DNA from: Bacteroidales bacterium
GTDB lineage: Bacteria > Bacteroidota > Bacteroidia > Bacteroidales > UBA10428
Length of the DNA stretch: 5,476 nucleotides
Direction: 5' to 3'
Assembly (NCBI GenBank): GCA_030626465.1
Contig: DAOUOU010000174.1
Location: 1-5,476 of the forward strand
This document shows, piece after piece, positions 1 through 5,476 of the stretch (positions within the stretch are counted from its first letter, which is position 1; each line of letters opens with the position of its first letter). Both the position numbers and the translations under genes were made by a program. A model generated the notes under the pieces. It did no database searches, was not told where the DNA came from, and worked only from the letters and a program-made list of their open reading frames with translations.

Positions 1-1
1 A

Positions 2-70
2 GTTATTAAAAACAAGAAAGCGACAAATATAGAAGATTTTTTAGATTCGTGTTCTGAAATTAACAAATGA
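2..70 (+). CDS. Possible C-terminal tail of an upstream protein (partial)
   Basis: This is the only forward frame open from the left edge. It gives 22 residues, starting VIKNKKATN and ending SCSEINK, then TGA at 68-70. The other two forward frames stop by position 9 and around 30. The composition (charged, with an acidic patch EDFLD) looks like a protein C-terminus, and a hairpin begins on the base after the stop, as is usual at a gene end. The stretch is too short to assign a family or function. The reverse strand also has an open frame here, but it has no ATG, so the forward reading is preferred. An open run of 23 codons can occur by chance. Confidence 0.35.
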   Translation, partial: VIKNKKATNIEDFLDSCSEINK

Positions 71-93
71 CCGGTTATTTTTGTGTAACTCGG
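71..93 (+). terminator. Hairpin directly after the stop at 70, possible weak terminator
   Basis: CCGGTTA (71-77) pairs with TAACtCGG (86-93). This gives seven pairs with one bulged T at position 90 and an eight-base T-rich loop (78-85). It starts on the base after the TGA at 68-70. No clear U-tract follows (ataatttcgg), so if it is a terminator it is not a canonical intrinsic one. It also overlaps the candidate promoter of the next gene. Confidence 0.3.
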
Positions 94-113
94 ATAATTT
101 CGGAGTAATTTAG
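80..113 (+). promoter_or_regulatory. Candidate Bacteroidota-type promoter for nnr
   Basis: TTTG at 80-83 is followed, after 22 bases, by TAATTTAG at 106-113. The second element matches seven of eight positions of the Bacteroidota -7 consensus TAnnTTTG. The spacing is at the long end of the usual range (about 17-23). A start site near 118-121 would give a leader of about 15-18 bases before the chosen GTG. A second -7-like word, TAATTTCG, lies at 95-102 but is too close to the TTTG. This is a motif match only. Confidence 0.35.
91..111. repeat. Short imperfect tandem repeat in the nnr upstream region
   Basis: CGGATAATTT (91-100) is followed directly by CGGAGTAATTT (101-111), two near-identical units differing by one inserted G. 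Each unit contains a TAATTT core resembling a -7 element. The pair is flanked by a 6-bp inverted repeat, GTAACT (85-90) and AGTTAC (112-117). It could be a regulator site or simply duplicated promoter sequence. Confidence 0.4.
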
Positions 114-135
114 TTACGAATTAATAAACTTGTTT

Positions 136-1677
136 GTGAAATTCTTTTCAACAGAAAATATACGTAAGGCCGATGCTTACACCATTGCAAACGAGCCTGT
201 TGCTTCCATTGATCTTATGGAACGGGCTGCATCTCAACTGAGTGAATGGATCACTGGCAAATACTCCGAAAAACAAAGCTTTCTGATCTTTGCAGGTCCT
301 GGTAATAATGGGGGCGATGGATGGGCACTGGCACGATTGCTATGGTTGAAGGGATTTAAAAATATCAGTCTGTTCCTCCTGGATATAAACAGGTCCTTAT
401 CACCCGATTCGGAAATTAATTCCAAACGACTTAAAGATGAAACCGCGGTTCCCGTAATTACAATTAAAGGTGAAAAAGATTTTCCTGAAATAAAGCCAGC
501 AGACACTATTATCGACAGCTTGTTTGGATCAGGATTATCCCGACCACTTGATGGCTTATCTTCTCAATTGATACGGTACCTTAACACTGCAAAAAAAGCT
601 GATGTAATTGCTATTGATATGCCCAGCGGGCTGTTTGGAGAAGACAATGCCGGCAATTCGGAAAAGGATATATTATGTGCCGGTACCACGCTTACTTTTC
701 AATTCCCCAAGCTTTCTTTCTTCTTTCCGGAAAATGCAAAATTCACGGGGGAATGGCATGTTTTGCCCATTGGTCTTCATCCCGAATTTATCGAAAAGGA
801 AGCTACTCCTTATCATTATCTTACTGAAGGGGATGCTGTTAAACTATTAAAAATACGGGAAAAATTTTCTCATAAAGGAACTTTTGGCCATGCCCTGCTC
901 ATTGCAGGTAGCTATGGCATGATGGGTGCAGCAGTTCTTTCGGCACGTGCAACCCTGAGGGCAGGAGTTGGCCTTCTTACCGTTCATACTCCGCGACTGG
1001 GGGTTGAAATTGTACAAACTTCGATACCGGAGGCTTTGCTTAGCATAGATGAATCGGATTTATTTTTTTCTGAGCATCCCTCCCTTGAGAAGTATTCGGC
1101 AGTCGGTATAGGCCCGGGAATAAGCCAAAAATCGAATACCAAAAAAGCCGTGGCAGGTTTGCTGCAATCCGTCAAAATGCCTGTAATAATTGATGCAGAT
1201 GGATTAAATAGTTTATCATCTATCGAAAACTGGCAGGATTTATTGCCTGATCAATGCATTCTTACACCCCATCCGAAAGAATTTGAAAGATTGTTCGGCG
1301 CATTTACAGACAGTTATTCAAGAATGCAGTTTCAAAAGAAATTTTCACAGAGCAACAAATGTGTTATCGTCTTAAAGGGGGCTCATACATGCATTACCAC
1401 ACCTGATGGAAAAGCATGGTTCAATACCTCGGGGAATCCCGGGATGGCAACAGGTGGCAGCGGTGACGTGCTTACTGGCATGATATTGGGTTTATTGGCG
1501 CAGGGTTATTCTGGCACTGCTTCGGCAATGCTTGGAGTCTATCTTCACGGATTAGCAGGTGATTTATCAGCCAGATGCTATGGCCAGTATGGGTTAATAG
1601 CTTCTGATATCATTGACAATATTGGATATGCATTTTGCGTAATAGAAAAAAAGAAAACCGGAAATGAAAAAATATAA
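136..1677 (+). CDS. nnr: Bifunctional NAD(P)H-hydrate repair enzyme (epimerase + dehydratase)
   Basis: This cytosolic metabolite-repair enzyme has two domains. The N-terminal YjeF_N domain (roughly residues 1-220) interconverts the R and S epimers of hydrated NAD(P)H. The C-terminal ribokinase-like domain (roughly 230-500) dehydrates S-NAD(P)HX back to NAD(P)H, using ADP in bacteria. Numbered from the GTG, visible motifs are GPGNNGGDG (54-62), DSLFGSG (127-133) and AIDMPSG (159-165) in the epimerase half. The dehydratase half has KGTFGHALLIAGS (247-259), GIGPG (324-328), IIDADGLN (351-358), LTPHPKEFE (376-384), VLKG (412-415) and NPGMATGGSGD (434-444), which ends in the presumed catalytic Asp. 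The length of 513 residues fits the fused family. I chose GTG at 136 because it makes the protein begin MKFFSTENIRKAD, as homologues do; TTG at 130 adds two residues. No Shine-Dalgarno is seen, as is common in Bacteroidota. The 3' end overlaps the next gene by 14 bp. Confidence 0.95.
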   Translation: MKFFSTENIRKADAYTIANEPVASIDLMERAASQLSEWITGKYSEKQSFLIFAGPGNNGGDGWALARLLWLKGFKNISLFLLDINRSLSPDSEINSKRLKDETAVPVITIKGEKDFPEIKPADTIIDSLFGSGLSRPLDGLSSQLIRYLNTAKKADVIAIDMPSGLFGEDNAGNSEKDILCAGTTLTFQFPKLSFFFPENAKFTGEWHVLPIGLHPEFIEKEATPYHYLTEGDAVKLLKIREKFSHKGTFGHALLIAGSYGMMGAAVLSARATLRAGVGLLTVHTPRLGVEIVQTSIPEALLSIDESDLFFSEHPSLEKYSAVGIGPGISQKSNTKKAVAGLLQSVKMPVIIDADGLNSLSSIENWQDLLPDQCILTPHPKEFERLFGAFTDSYSRMQFQKKFSQSNKCVIVLKGAHTCITTPDGKAWFNTSGNPGMATGGSGDVLTGMILGLLAQGYSGTASAMLGVYLHGLAGDLSARCYGQYGLIASDIIDNIGYAFCVIEKKKTGNEKI

Positions 1678-2734
1678 TTACCTGATTTTTCTGCTTGTAT
1701 TCTTTGCTTGCTCACCGGCACACAAAATAACTGTGACAAATATACACGATCTGGCTGCCTACCCGGAAAACAGCATTATTTATTCCCTTCCTCGTTCACG
1801 CTTGTCCATTGCCGTGACAGCTGTAAAGCATCATACCATTCCGGGACCCTATAATCGCTTTGCAGAAAAATACCTGGGCATTAAGGGCGTGCCAACCATT
1901 TCAGAAACAGAATGGGAACTTAGTAAAGTTAATCTGGGAGTATTTCAGGAACCGGATCCTGATTATTATTTTTCTATTCAAACGAATTATCCCGGCCATG
2001 TATTAGATCAATTTATAGATTTAACGGAAGCAGGTCTTACACTAAAGCTGGATGAGGTCAATCCTTTTGTTCAACTTGAAAAAATATATGTTGATGCGCC
2101 GGAACCGATTCATTTTACAGATTTATCTGTGAAGCGTAATCTGGTGGAATCGGAGAATACAGGTGACAGAAAGGTACCCGTTGATCTTCCTGTGATTAAG
2201 CAGAAACAGGGGATAAAGAGTATTGAACAAAAAGCTGAGGAAGCAGCAAATTTTATTATTAAGATCCGTAAAAGACGATTCAAGCTTCTTGCCGGTCAGT
2301 ACGAGGTTTTTCCAGAGGGAATAGCCCTGGAAACCAGTGTTAGAGAGCTAAACAGACTTGAAGAGGAATATCTTTCATTGTTTATTGGTGAAAGGTATTC
2401 AGATACTCTGGAGAAAACTTTTTTCTACATACCTCAATTGAATAAGGATCTGGAAAGAAATGTATTTTGCCGTTTTTCCAATGAAACGGGTTTTCACGAT
2501 GCCATGGGAGCTGTTGGAAAACCCCTGGTTCTGGAACTCAGAAATATGCAATACACTGAAGTATTAGACAATTTACAGTTCCCGGTTAGCGGTCCTTCGT
2601 ACGATAATGTATTGTTCTACAGAATACCGGACATAGCTTCTGCAAAGATTTTTTATAGTAGCAATACGATTGTTGAAGCCGAAGTAAGAATATTCCAATA
2701 TGGCTCCATGATCCCAATGAGTGTTTTGCCCTGA
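1664..2734 (+). CDS. DUF4831 family lipoprotein, function unknown
   Basis: This 356-residue protein has a lipoprotein signal: a KK-containing n-region, a hydrophobic stretch LIFLLVFFA (7-15) and Cys16 as the likely lipidated residue, so it should be exported and anchored in an envelope membrane. The mature part begins with IIYSLPRSRLSIAVTAVK (38-55), then GPYNRFAEKYLGI (61-73) and a TEWELSKV segment (82-89). This pattern is what I recognise as DUF4831, a family of uncharacterised Bacteroidota proteins of about 350 residues. A charged, helix-prone stretch lies at 185-245 (KSIEQKAEEAAN, VRELNRLEEEYLSLF). I see no catalytic motif. The ATG overlaps the end of nnr by 14 bp, which suggests co-transcription and translational coupling, but a functional link to NAD(P)H repair is unproven. 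Family assignment is from memory of the pattern, not a search. Confidence 0.85.
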   Translation: MKKYNYLIFLLVFFACSPAHKITVTNIHDLAAYPENSIIYSLPRSRLSIAVTAVKHHTIPGPYNRFAEKYLGIKGVPTISETEWELSKVNLGVFQEPDPDYYFSIQTNYPGHVLDQFIDLTEAGLTLKLDEVNPFVQLEKIYVDAPEPIHFTDLSVKRNLVESENTGDRKVPVDLPVIKQKQGIKSIEQKAEEAANFIIKIRKRRFKLLAGQYEVFPEGIALETSVRELNRLEEEYLSLFIGERYSDTLEKTFFYIPQLNKDLERNVFCRFSNETGFHDAMGAVGKPLVLELRNMQYTEVLDNLQFPVSGPSYDNVLFYRIPDIASAKIFYSSNTIVEAEVRIFQYGSMIPMSVLP

Positions 2735-2798
2735 ACAAGTCAGCAGGAAATTTTCCTTAGAACAAAGCATCAAGTTTCCGGAAAAAACTGATGAGATA
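2735..2798. other. Convergent spacer with TTTCC/GGAAA half-sites
   Basis: This 64-bp spacer lies between the stop of the DUF4831 gene and the stop of the frame-restored thioredoxin-like gene. It has GGAAA at 2746-2750, TTTCC at 2752-2756 and a perfect 10-bp palindrome TTTCCGGAAA at 2775-2784, so several alternative pairings are possible. On the minus strand the palindrome is preceded by T's rather than followed by them. I see no convincing intrinsic terminator in either direction. Confidence 0.3.
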
Positions 2799-2915
2799 TC
2801 AATTGGCCATCGGGGATTTGTAACCTGCTCTCCAATCCTGCCACGACTCTGTTTGATAATGATTCCCACCAATAAATTTTATAATCTCATCAAAAGGTTG
2901 CGGCTGAATATATCC
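2799..2915 (-). pseudogene. Out-of-frame C-terminal 38 codons of the thioredoxin-like gene
   Basis: Read in the frame one base further along, the minus strand continues GYIQPQPFDEIIKFIGG, then NHYQTESWQDW, and ends YKSPMAN with a TGA at 2801-2799. This is the expected C-terminal helix and tail of the secreted thioredoxin-like family. Joining it to residue 134 of the upstream frame (after HVQK) gives a coherent 172-residue protein. The two frames meet at a run of six A's (T's at 2916-2921 on +), and five A's would make the gene continuous. The cause may be a real mutation, a sequencing or assembly error, or recoding. The sequence alone cannot decide between them, though the join itself is clear. 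Confidence 0.8.
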
Positions 2916-3318
2916 TTTTTTGCACATGTATTATTCTTACCTGCTCATCAAGAAAAACAACTGATGGATAGCTCATTTGACCGTTCAGCAAAGCAGCTGC
3001 AAGTTCGTGAAATCCTCTTGATCCCTGGGCAACAAACTTATAGGTTTTTTCATTGTACGTGATTTCTTCTTTCTGTTCAGCATTGAATTTTACAGGGTAG
3101 TAGCTTTTATTAAGGTAATCGGCCACATACTTATTGCCAAAAGTATTCTTGTCCATCACTTTACAGTAACCGCACCAATCGGTGTAAACATCCACCAGGA
3201 TCTTTCGGGGTTCCTTTTTATTCAACTCAACAGCTTCCTTAAAAGTATACCAGTTTACCTCCTGTGCATTCATGGATAATGCAATAAACAAGCAGGCAAT
3301 TATAAAAAGTCTCTTCAT
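2890..3318 (-). CDS. Secreted thioredoxin-fold protein, C-terminus shifted out of frame
   Basis: The intact frame gives 142 residues. Residues 1-18 form a signal peptide (MKRLFIIACLFIAL core, likely cleavage after Ala18), so the product should act in the periplasm. A thioredoxin-like domain follows: LVDVYTDWCGYCK (41-53) carries the CxxC redox pair Cys49 and Cys52, and SYPSVVFLD (116-124) holds the cis-proline, Pro118. CGYC differs from the CGPC of thioredoxin and resembles periplasmic thiol-disulfide proteins of the DUF255/thioredoxin_7 type. The likely role is disulfide reduction or isomerisation, with partner unknown. The last eight residues (RIYSAATF) look out of frame, because homologues normally continue GYIQPQPF, which is found in the next frame. 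Both key elements, CxxC and cis-Pro, precede the shift, but the terminal helix of the fold would be lost. The ATG at 3318 suits the signal peptide; there is no Shine-Dalgarno. Confidence 0.8.
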   Translation of the reverse strand: MKRLFIIACLFIALSMNAQEVNWYTFKEAVELNKKEPRKILVDVYTDWCGYCKVMDKNTFGNKYVADYLNKSYYPVKFNAEQKEEITYNEKTYKFVAQGSRGFHELAAALLNGQMSYPSVVFLDEQVRIIHVQKRIYSAATF

Positions 3319-3356
3319 CTTCAGTCTTATGCAGGTAAAGTTACATTCTACAAACG

Positions 3357-3364
3357 CAAAGTAA
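3357..3364 (-). promoter_or_regulatory. Candidate -7 element for the thioredoxin-like gene
   Basis: On the minus strand the bases read TTACTTTG, seven of eight matches to TAnnTTTG, followed by CG. Transcription would start near 3350, giving a leader of about 30 bases before the ATG at 3318. No TTTG is seen at the expected -33 distance, so support is the -7 word and its position only. Confidence 0.3.
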
Positions 3365-3376
3365 CAAAATTTTGTT
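3363..3376. repeat. Perfect 14-bp palindrome between divergent genes, possible operator
   Basis: AACAAAATTTTGTT is identical to its reverse complement. It lies in the 135-bp region between the divergent starts at 3318 and 3454 and overlaps the upstream edge of the candidate -7 element on the minus strand, in the spacer where a repressor would block RNA polymerase. AT-rich palindromes arise easily in such DNA, so operator function is a guess. Confidence 0.3.
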
Positions 3377-3393
3377 TCATTTGTTTGTTAAAG

Positions 3394-3424
3394 TTCTGTT
3401 AATGCAAATAAATTCATTAACTTG
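3394..3424 (+). promoter_or_regulatory. Weak candidate promoter for pepD
   Basis: TTCTG (3394-3398), 19 bases, then TAACTTG (3418-3424) gives a partial match to the Bacteroidota TTTG / TAnnTTTG pair, with one T missing from the -7 element. A start near 3431 would leave a leader of about 23 bases to the ATG at 3454. No Shine-Dalgarno is visible in the A-rich bases before the start. Confidence 0.25.
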
Positions 3425-3453
3425 AAGGTGCCCTTAAAGATAAAAATACGTTT

Positions 3454-4902
3454 ATGGTAAAGAAAATTACTGAACTCTCTCCAAAGAAATTATGGAAACA
3501 TTTTTATGATCTGACTCAGATACCACATCCCAGTGGTCATGAAAAAGCTGTCATCGAATCTCTGATTCAGTTTGCCGAAAGCCATGGTTTGGATTATCAT
3601 AATGATAAAGTTGGAAATTTGCTTATAAGGAAAAAAAATTTTCCAGGAAAGGAAGCATGCAAAGGAGTGGTACTGCAATCGCATGTCGATATGGTGCCGC
3701 AGAAGAACAATGATACACAGCATGATTTTACACGCGATGCAATCGAGACAGTTATTGACGGCGACTGGGTAGAAGCCAACAAAACCACACTGGGTGCCGA
3801 CAATGGTATAGGAGTTGCAGCCAGCCTGGCGATTTTAGGATCATCAGATATTCAACATGGACCCCTGGAAGTTCTTTTTACTGTCAGTGAAGAAACCGGG
3901 ATGAATGGGGCTTTTGGATTAGAACCCGGTTTTTTACATAGTGACATACTAATTAATTTGGATTCGGAAGAGGAGGGAGAATTGTTTGTTGGCTGTGCCG
4001 GTGGAGTTGATGCTAACATCTCCTGGCAATACAAGGTGGAACCTGCCAACTCTGCCAATACATTTCGGATTGGTATTAAAGGATTAAAGGGAGGCCATTC
4101 CGGTTTAGATATTCATCTGGGAAGAGGCAATGCAAATATATTACTTTCAAAATTGTTATTGAGTCTCAAGAAAGAGTGCGATATAAGAATTTCAACCTTT
4201 CAGGGAGGAGATCTGCGAAATGCAATTCCCCGAGAAGCATATGCTATTGTTTTAGTGAGAGATTGTAATGTGGATAGTTTACAAAATGCTATTGATAAAA
4301 ATCGGGAGATACTTCTTAACAAGTATAAAGGTATAGAACCTGATTTGGAGATTGAATTATCTGAGCATGACCAAGTGGATAAAGTTATGTCTGCGTATGA
4401 TTTTAACAAAACAATGGAAGCAATAAACTCTTGTCCTGACGGACCTATCAATATGTCAGCCTTTATGCCTGATATTGTTCAGACTTCTACGAATTTGGCT
4501 GTTGTAAGAATAGGAGAGGGTAGATGTGAAACTAAACTATTATTGCGGAGTTCTGATGATATTGAGAAAAAGTACCTGGGAAGAGAAATAAAAAACCATT
4601 TTAAAATGGTTGATGCACAGACAGAATTTTTGGGAGATTATCCGGGTTGGCAGCCTAACACAAATTCGAATATTTTATCCATCGCAAAGAATACGTATTC
4701 AAAACTTTATAATAAAGAACCTGTTGTAAAAGTGATACATGCCGGTTTGGAATGCGGAATAATTGGCGGGAAATTTTCAAATCTGGATATGATTTCAATA
4801 GGTCCTACTATAAAACACCCTCACTCACCCGATGAAAAGGTACACATTGGCTCTGTTGAGAAATTCTGGAATTTTCTTAAAGAGCTTTTAGAGGCTGTTT
4901 AA
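3454..4902 (+). CDS. pepD: Aminoacyl-histidine dipeptidase (peptidase D, M20 family)
   Basis: This cytosolic di-zinc dipeptidase hydrolyses Xaa-His dipeptides such as carnosine, and other dipeptides, for amino-acid salvage. The 482 residues match E. coli PepD (485) along the whole length. Catalytic-domain landmarks are LQSHVDMVPQKNNDT (74-88), with metal ligand His77 and catalytic Asp79; TLGADNGIG (112-120), with bridging Asp116; SEETGMNGAFG (145-155), with general base Glu146 and ligand Glu147; and LINLDSEEEGE (167-177), with Asp170. The lid domain follows, starting near GLKGGHSG (210-217). The C-terminal catalytic part has YPGWQPN (396-402), IHAGLECG (428-435) and HPHSPDEKVH (455-464), with the last metal ligand His457. 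These correspond to H80, D82, D119, E149, E150, D173 and H461 of the E. coli enzyme. All active-site residues are present. The gene stands alone: divergent from the thioredoxin-like gene and convergent with the sulfotransferase-like gene. The A8 run at 3631-3638 does not break the frame. Confidence 0.96.
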   Translation: MVKKITELSPKKLWKHFYDLTQIPHPSGHEKAVIESLIQFAESHGLDYHNDKVGNLLIRKKNFPGKEACKGVVLQSHVDMVPQKNNDTQHDFTRDAIETVIDGDWVEANKTTLGADNGIGVAASLAILGSSDIQHGPLEVLFTVSEETGMNGAFGLEPGFLHSDILINLDSEEEGELFVGCAGGVDANISWQYKVEPANSANTFRIGIKGLKGGHSGLDIHLGRGNANILLSKLLLSLKKECDIRISTFQGGDLRNAIPREAYAIVLVRDCNVDSLQNAIDKNREILLNKYKGIEPDLEIELSEHDQVDKVMSAYDFNKTMEAINSCPDGPINMSAFMPDIVQTSTNLAVVRIGEGRCETKLLLRSSDDIEKKYLGREIKNHFKMVDAQTEFLGDYPGWQPNTNSNILSIAKNTYSKLYNKEPVVKVIHAGLECGIIGGKFSNLDMISIGPTIKHPHSPDEKVHIGSVEKFWNFLKELLEAV

Positions 4903-4927
4903 AGGTCTTTTAGCTCCATATTCATTT

Positions 4928-4973
4928 TGGTAACTACTTAACTTTAGGCACTTTAAGTACTGATTTGTTACCA
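4928..4973. terminator. Nested inverted repeat in the convergent spacer, possible bidirectional terminator
   Basis: TGGTAAC (4928-4934) pairs with GTTACCA (4967-4973), and directly inside it TACTTAA (4935-4941) pairs with TTAAGTA (4953-4959). The result is a 14-pair stem with an 11-base loop (4942-4952) and a one-sided 7-base bulge (4960-4966). It lies 25 bases after the pepD stop and ends next to the stop of the opposing gene (4974-4976), the usual place for a terminator shared by convergent genes. Neither side has a strong U-tract, so the terminator role is inferred from position and pairing. Confidence 0.4.
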
Positions 4974-5476
4974 TTATTGTATCTGTTCACGATAGAGACT
5001 CTTATCAACAGCTGCTGCCATTTTATCTACATCCATCTTTAAGCCAAGAAATTGCTTTACCTTCTCAGCAGTTTCTTTTGGATATTCAATGGTATCCTTA
5101 TGATTGATATACAATACAGCAGCATTATGATTATTCTTCAACCACTCATTCGCTTTAATTAACTGATTTTTGAAAGCAATTTCCAACCTGGCCGGATAAG
5201 TTTCTTCTTTGCGTTTTCTATTTCTTACAAGCATTTTATGCTGCGACCTTACCACTTCCGACAGGTCTCGAATCATGAAAATAACCTTGTAGTTATATTT
5301 TCCGGGCAAGTGCTGTAAAAGCTGTGAAATTATCTTAACGGTTTTGCCAGTGGCTTCGGGAAGCCATTTCTTATCTCTTCTGAGACTTTTAACTTTTTCG
5401 TGTTCATAATATCCCCTGGGGTTGCTTTCATCGGCTTTTCTTTTATTGTCTGAAAAGATAGGTACTCCACCTGCAT
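4974..5476 (-). CDS. Sulfotransferase-family protein, N-terminus beyond the window
   Basis: The frame is open to the right edge. The visible 166 residues begin AGGVPIFSDNKRKADE and end SLYREQIQ. AGGVP(I/V)..D, NPRGYYEHE (18-26) and the segment YKVIFMIRDLSEVVRSQ (roughly 62-78) are typical of bacterial PAPS-dependent sulfotransferase-like proteins. In the last segment, the Arg of IRD and the Ser seven residues later fit the 3'-phosphate-binding site for PAPS. The 5'-phosphosulfate loop (a GxPRSGTS-like motif) should lie in the missing 20-30 residues just outside the window, so activity cannot be judged. A TTG at 5309 could be read as a start, but the conserved sequence runs through it. The C-terminal part, YINHKDTIEYPKETAEKV then FLGLK, fits the family's final helices. 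The acceptor substrate is unknown. The gene converges on pepD with a structured spacer between them. Confidence 0.8.
   Translation of the reverse strand, partial: AGGVPIFSDNKRKADESNPRGYYEHEKVKSLRRDKKWLPEATGKTVKIISQLLQHLPGKYNYKVIFMIRDLSEVVRSQHKMLVRNRKRKEETYPARLEIAFKNQLIKANEWLKNNHNAAVLYINHKDTIEYPKETAEKVKQFLGLKMDVDKMAAAVDKSLYREQIQ

Noticed and set aside
24..31. Exact TATATTTG (-7 consensus TAnnTTTG) on the minus strand near the left edge, suggesting a divergent gene to the left.
   Set aside because: No TTTG at the proper distance upstream, and the forward frame through this stretch reads as a plausible protein tail ending at 70.
2573..2872. A 99-codon open frame on the minus strand.
   Set aside because: It runs antisense through the end of the DUF4831 gene and across the real C-terminal frame of the thioredoxin-like gene. 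It has no family-like pattern.
2914..2922. A -1 frameshift heptamer (AAAAAAG) in the thioredoxin-like gene as an explanation of the frame change.
   Set aside because: The heptamer is out of phase for tandem -1 slippage, and the frame is restored by a +1 shift or a one-base deletion, not by -1.
2721..3062. A 113-codon open frame on the plus strand.
   Set aside because: It is antisense to the thioredoxin-like gene, whose signal peptide, CGYC motif and family pattern are clear on the other strand.
3490..4451. Several minus-strand open frames of 68-83 codons within pepD.
   Set aside because: All lie antisense to a fully conserved peptidase gene with intact active-site residues and show no family pattern of their own.
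4974..5309. A short 111-residue protein starting at TTG 5309 on the minus strand.
   Set aside because: Family-like sequence (KIISQLLQHLPGKYNYKV) continues upstream through this codon to the window edge, so it is an internal leucine of a longer gene.
1..5476. Mobile elements, CRISPR arrays, tRNA or rRNA genes, defence or secretion cassettes.
   Set aside because: No transposase-like protein, no regularly spaced repeats, no cloverleaf-like sequence, and all sizeable frames are housekeeping or envelope genes.

Overview
The window reads as ordinary chromosomal DNA from an AT-rich member of the Bacteroidota, probably order Bacteroidales or a close relative. This is inferred from four things: a DUF4831 lipoprotein (a family known essentially from this phylum), gene starts without Shine-Dalgarno sequences, promoter-like TTTG/TAnnTTTG elements, and the style of the secreted thioredoxin-like and sulfotransferase-like proteins. 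No mobile element, RNA gene or CRISPR array is visible.

Layout, left to right. A short open frame that may be the tail of an upstream gene ends at 70 and is followed at once by a hairpin. A bifunctional NAD(P)H-hydrate repair enzyme (Nnr: epimerase plus dehydratase) runs from about 136 to 1677 on +. It overlaps by 14 bp a DUF4831 outer-envelope lipoprotein (1664-2734, +), so the two look co-transcribed and translationally coupled. Facing them on - is a secreted thioredoxin-fold gene (3318 down to 2799). Its last 38 codons are in a different frame, and removing one A from a run of six A's restores a 172-residue protein. A 135-bp divergent intergenic region holds candidate promoters and a perfect 14-bp palindrome. 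It is followed by a cytosolic M20-family aminoacyl-histidine dipeptidase, PepD (3454-4902, +). A structured 71-bp convergent spacer separates pepD from a sulfotransferase-like gene on - (4974 to the right edge), whose N-terminus lies outside the window.

The genes do not form one evident pathway. They cover metabolite repair, envelope lipoprotein, periplasmic redox or folding, peptide salvage and sulfotransfer. I see no convincing new biological system. The points most worth checking are the single-base frameshift in the thioredoxin-like gene, an in-phase A-AAA-AAG heptamer at the end of nnr whose -1 frame stops exactly on the start codon of the next gene, and the symmetrical DNA elements in the three intergenic regions.
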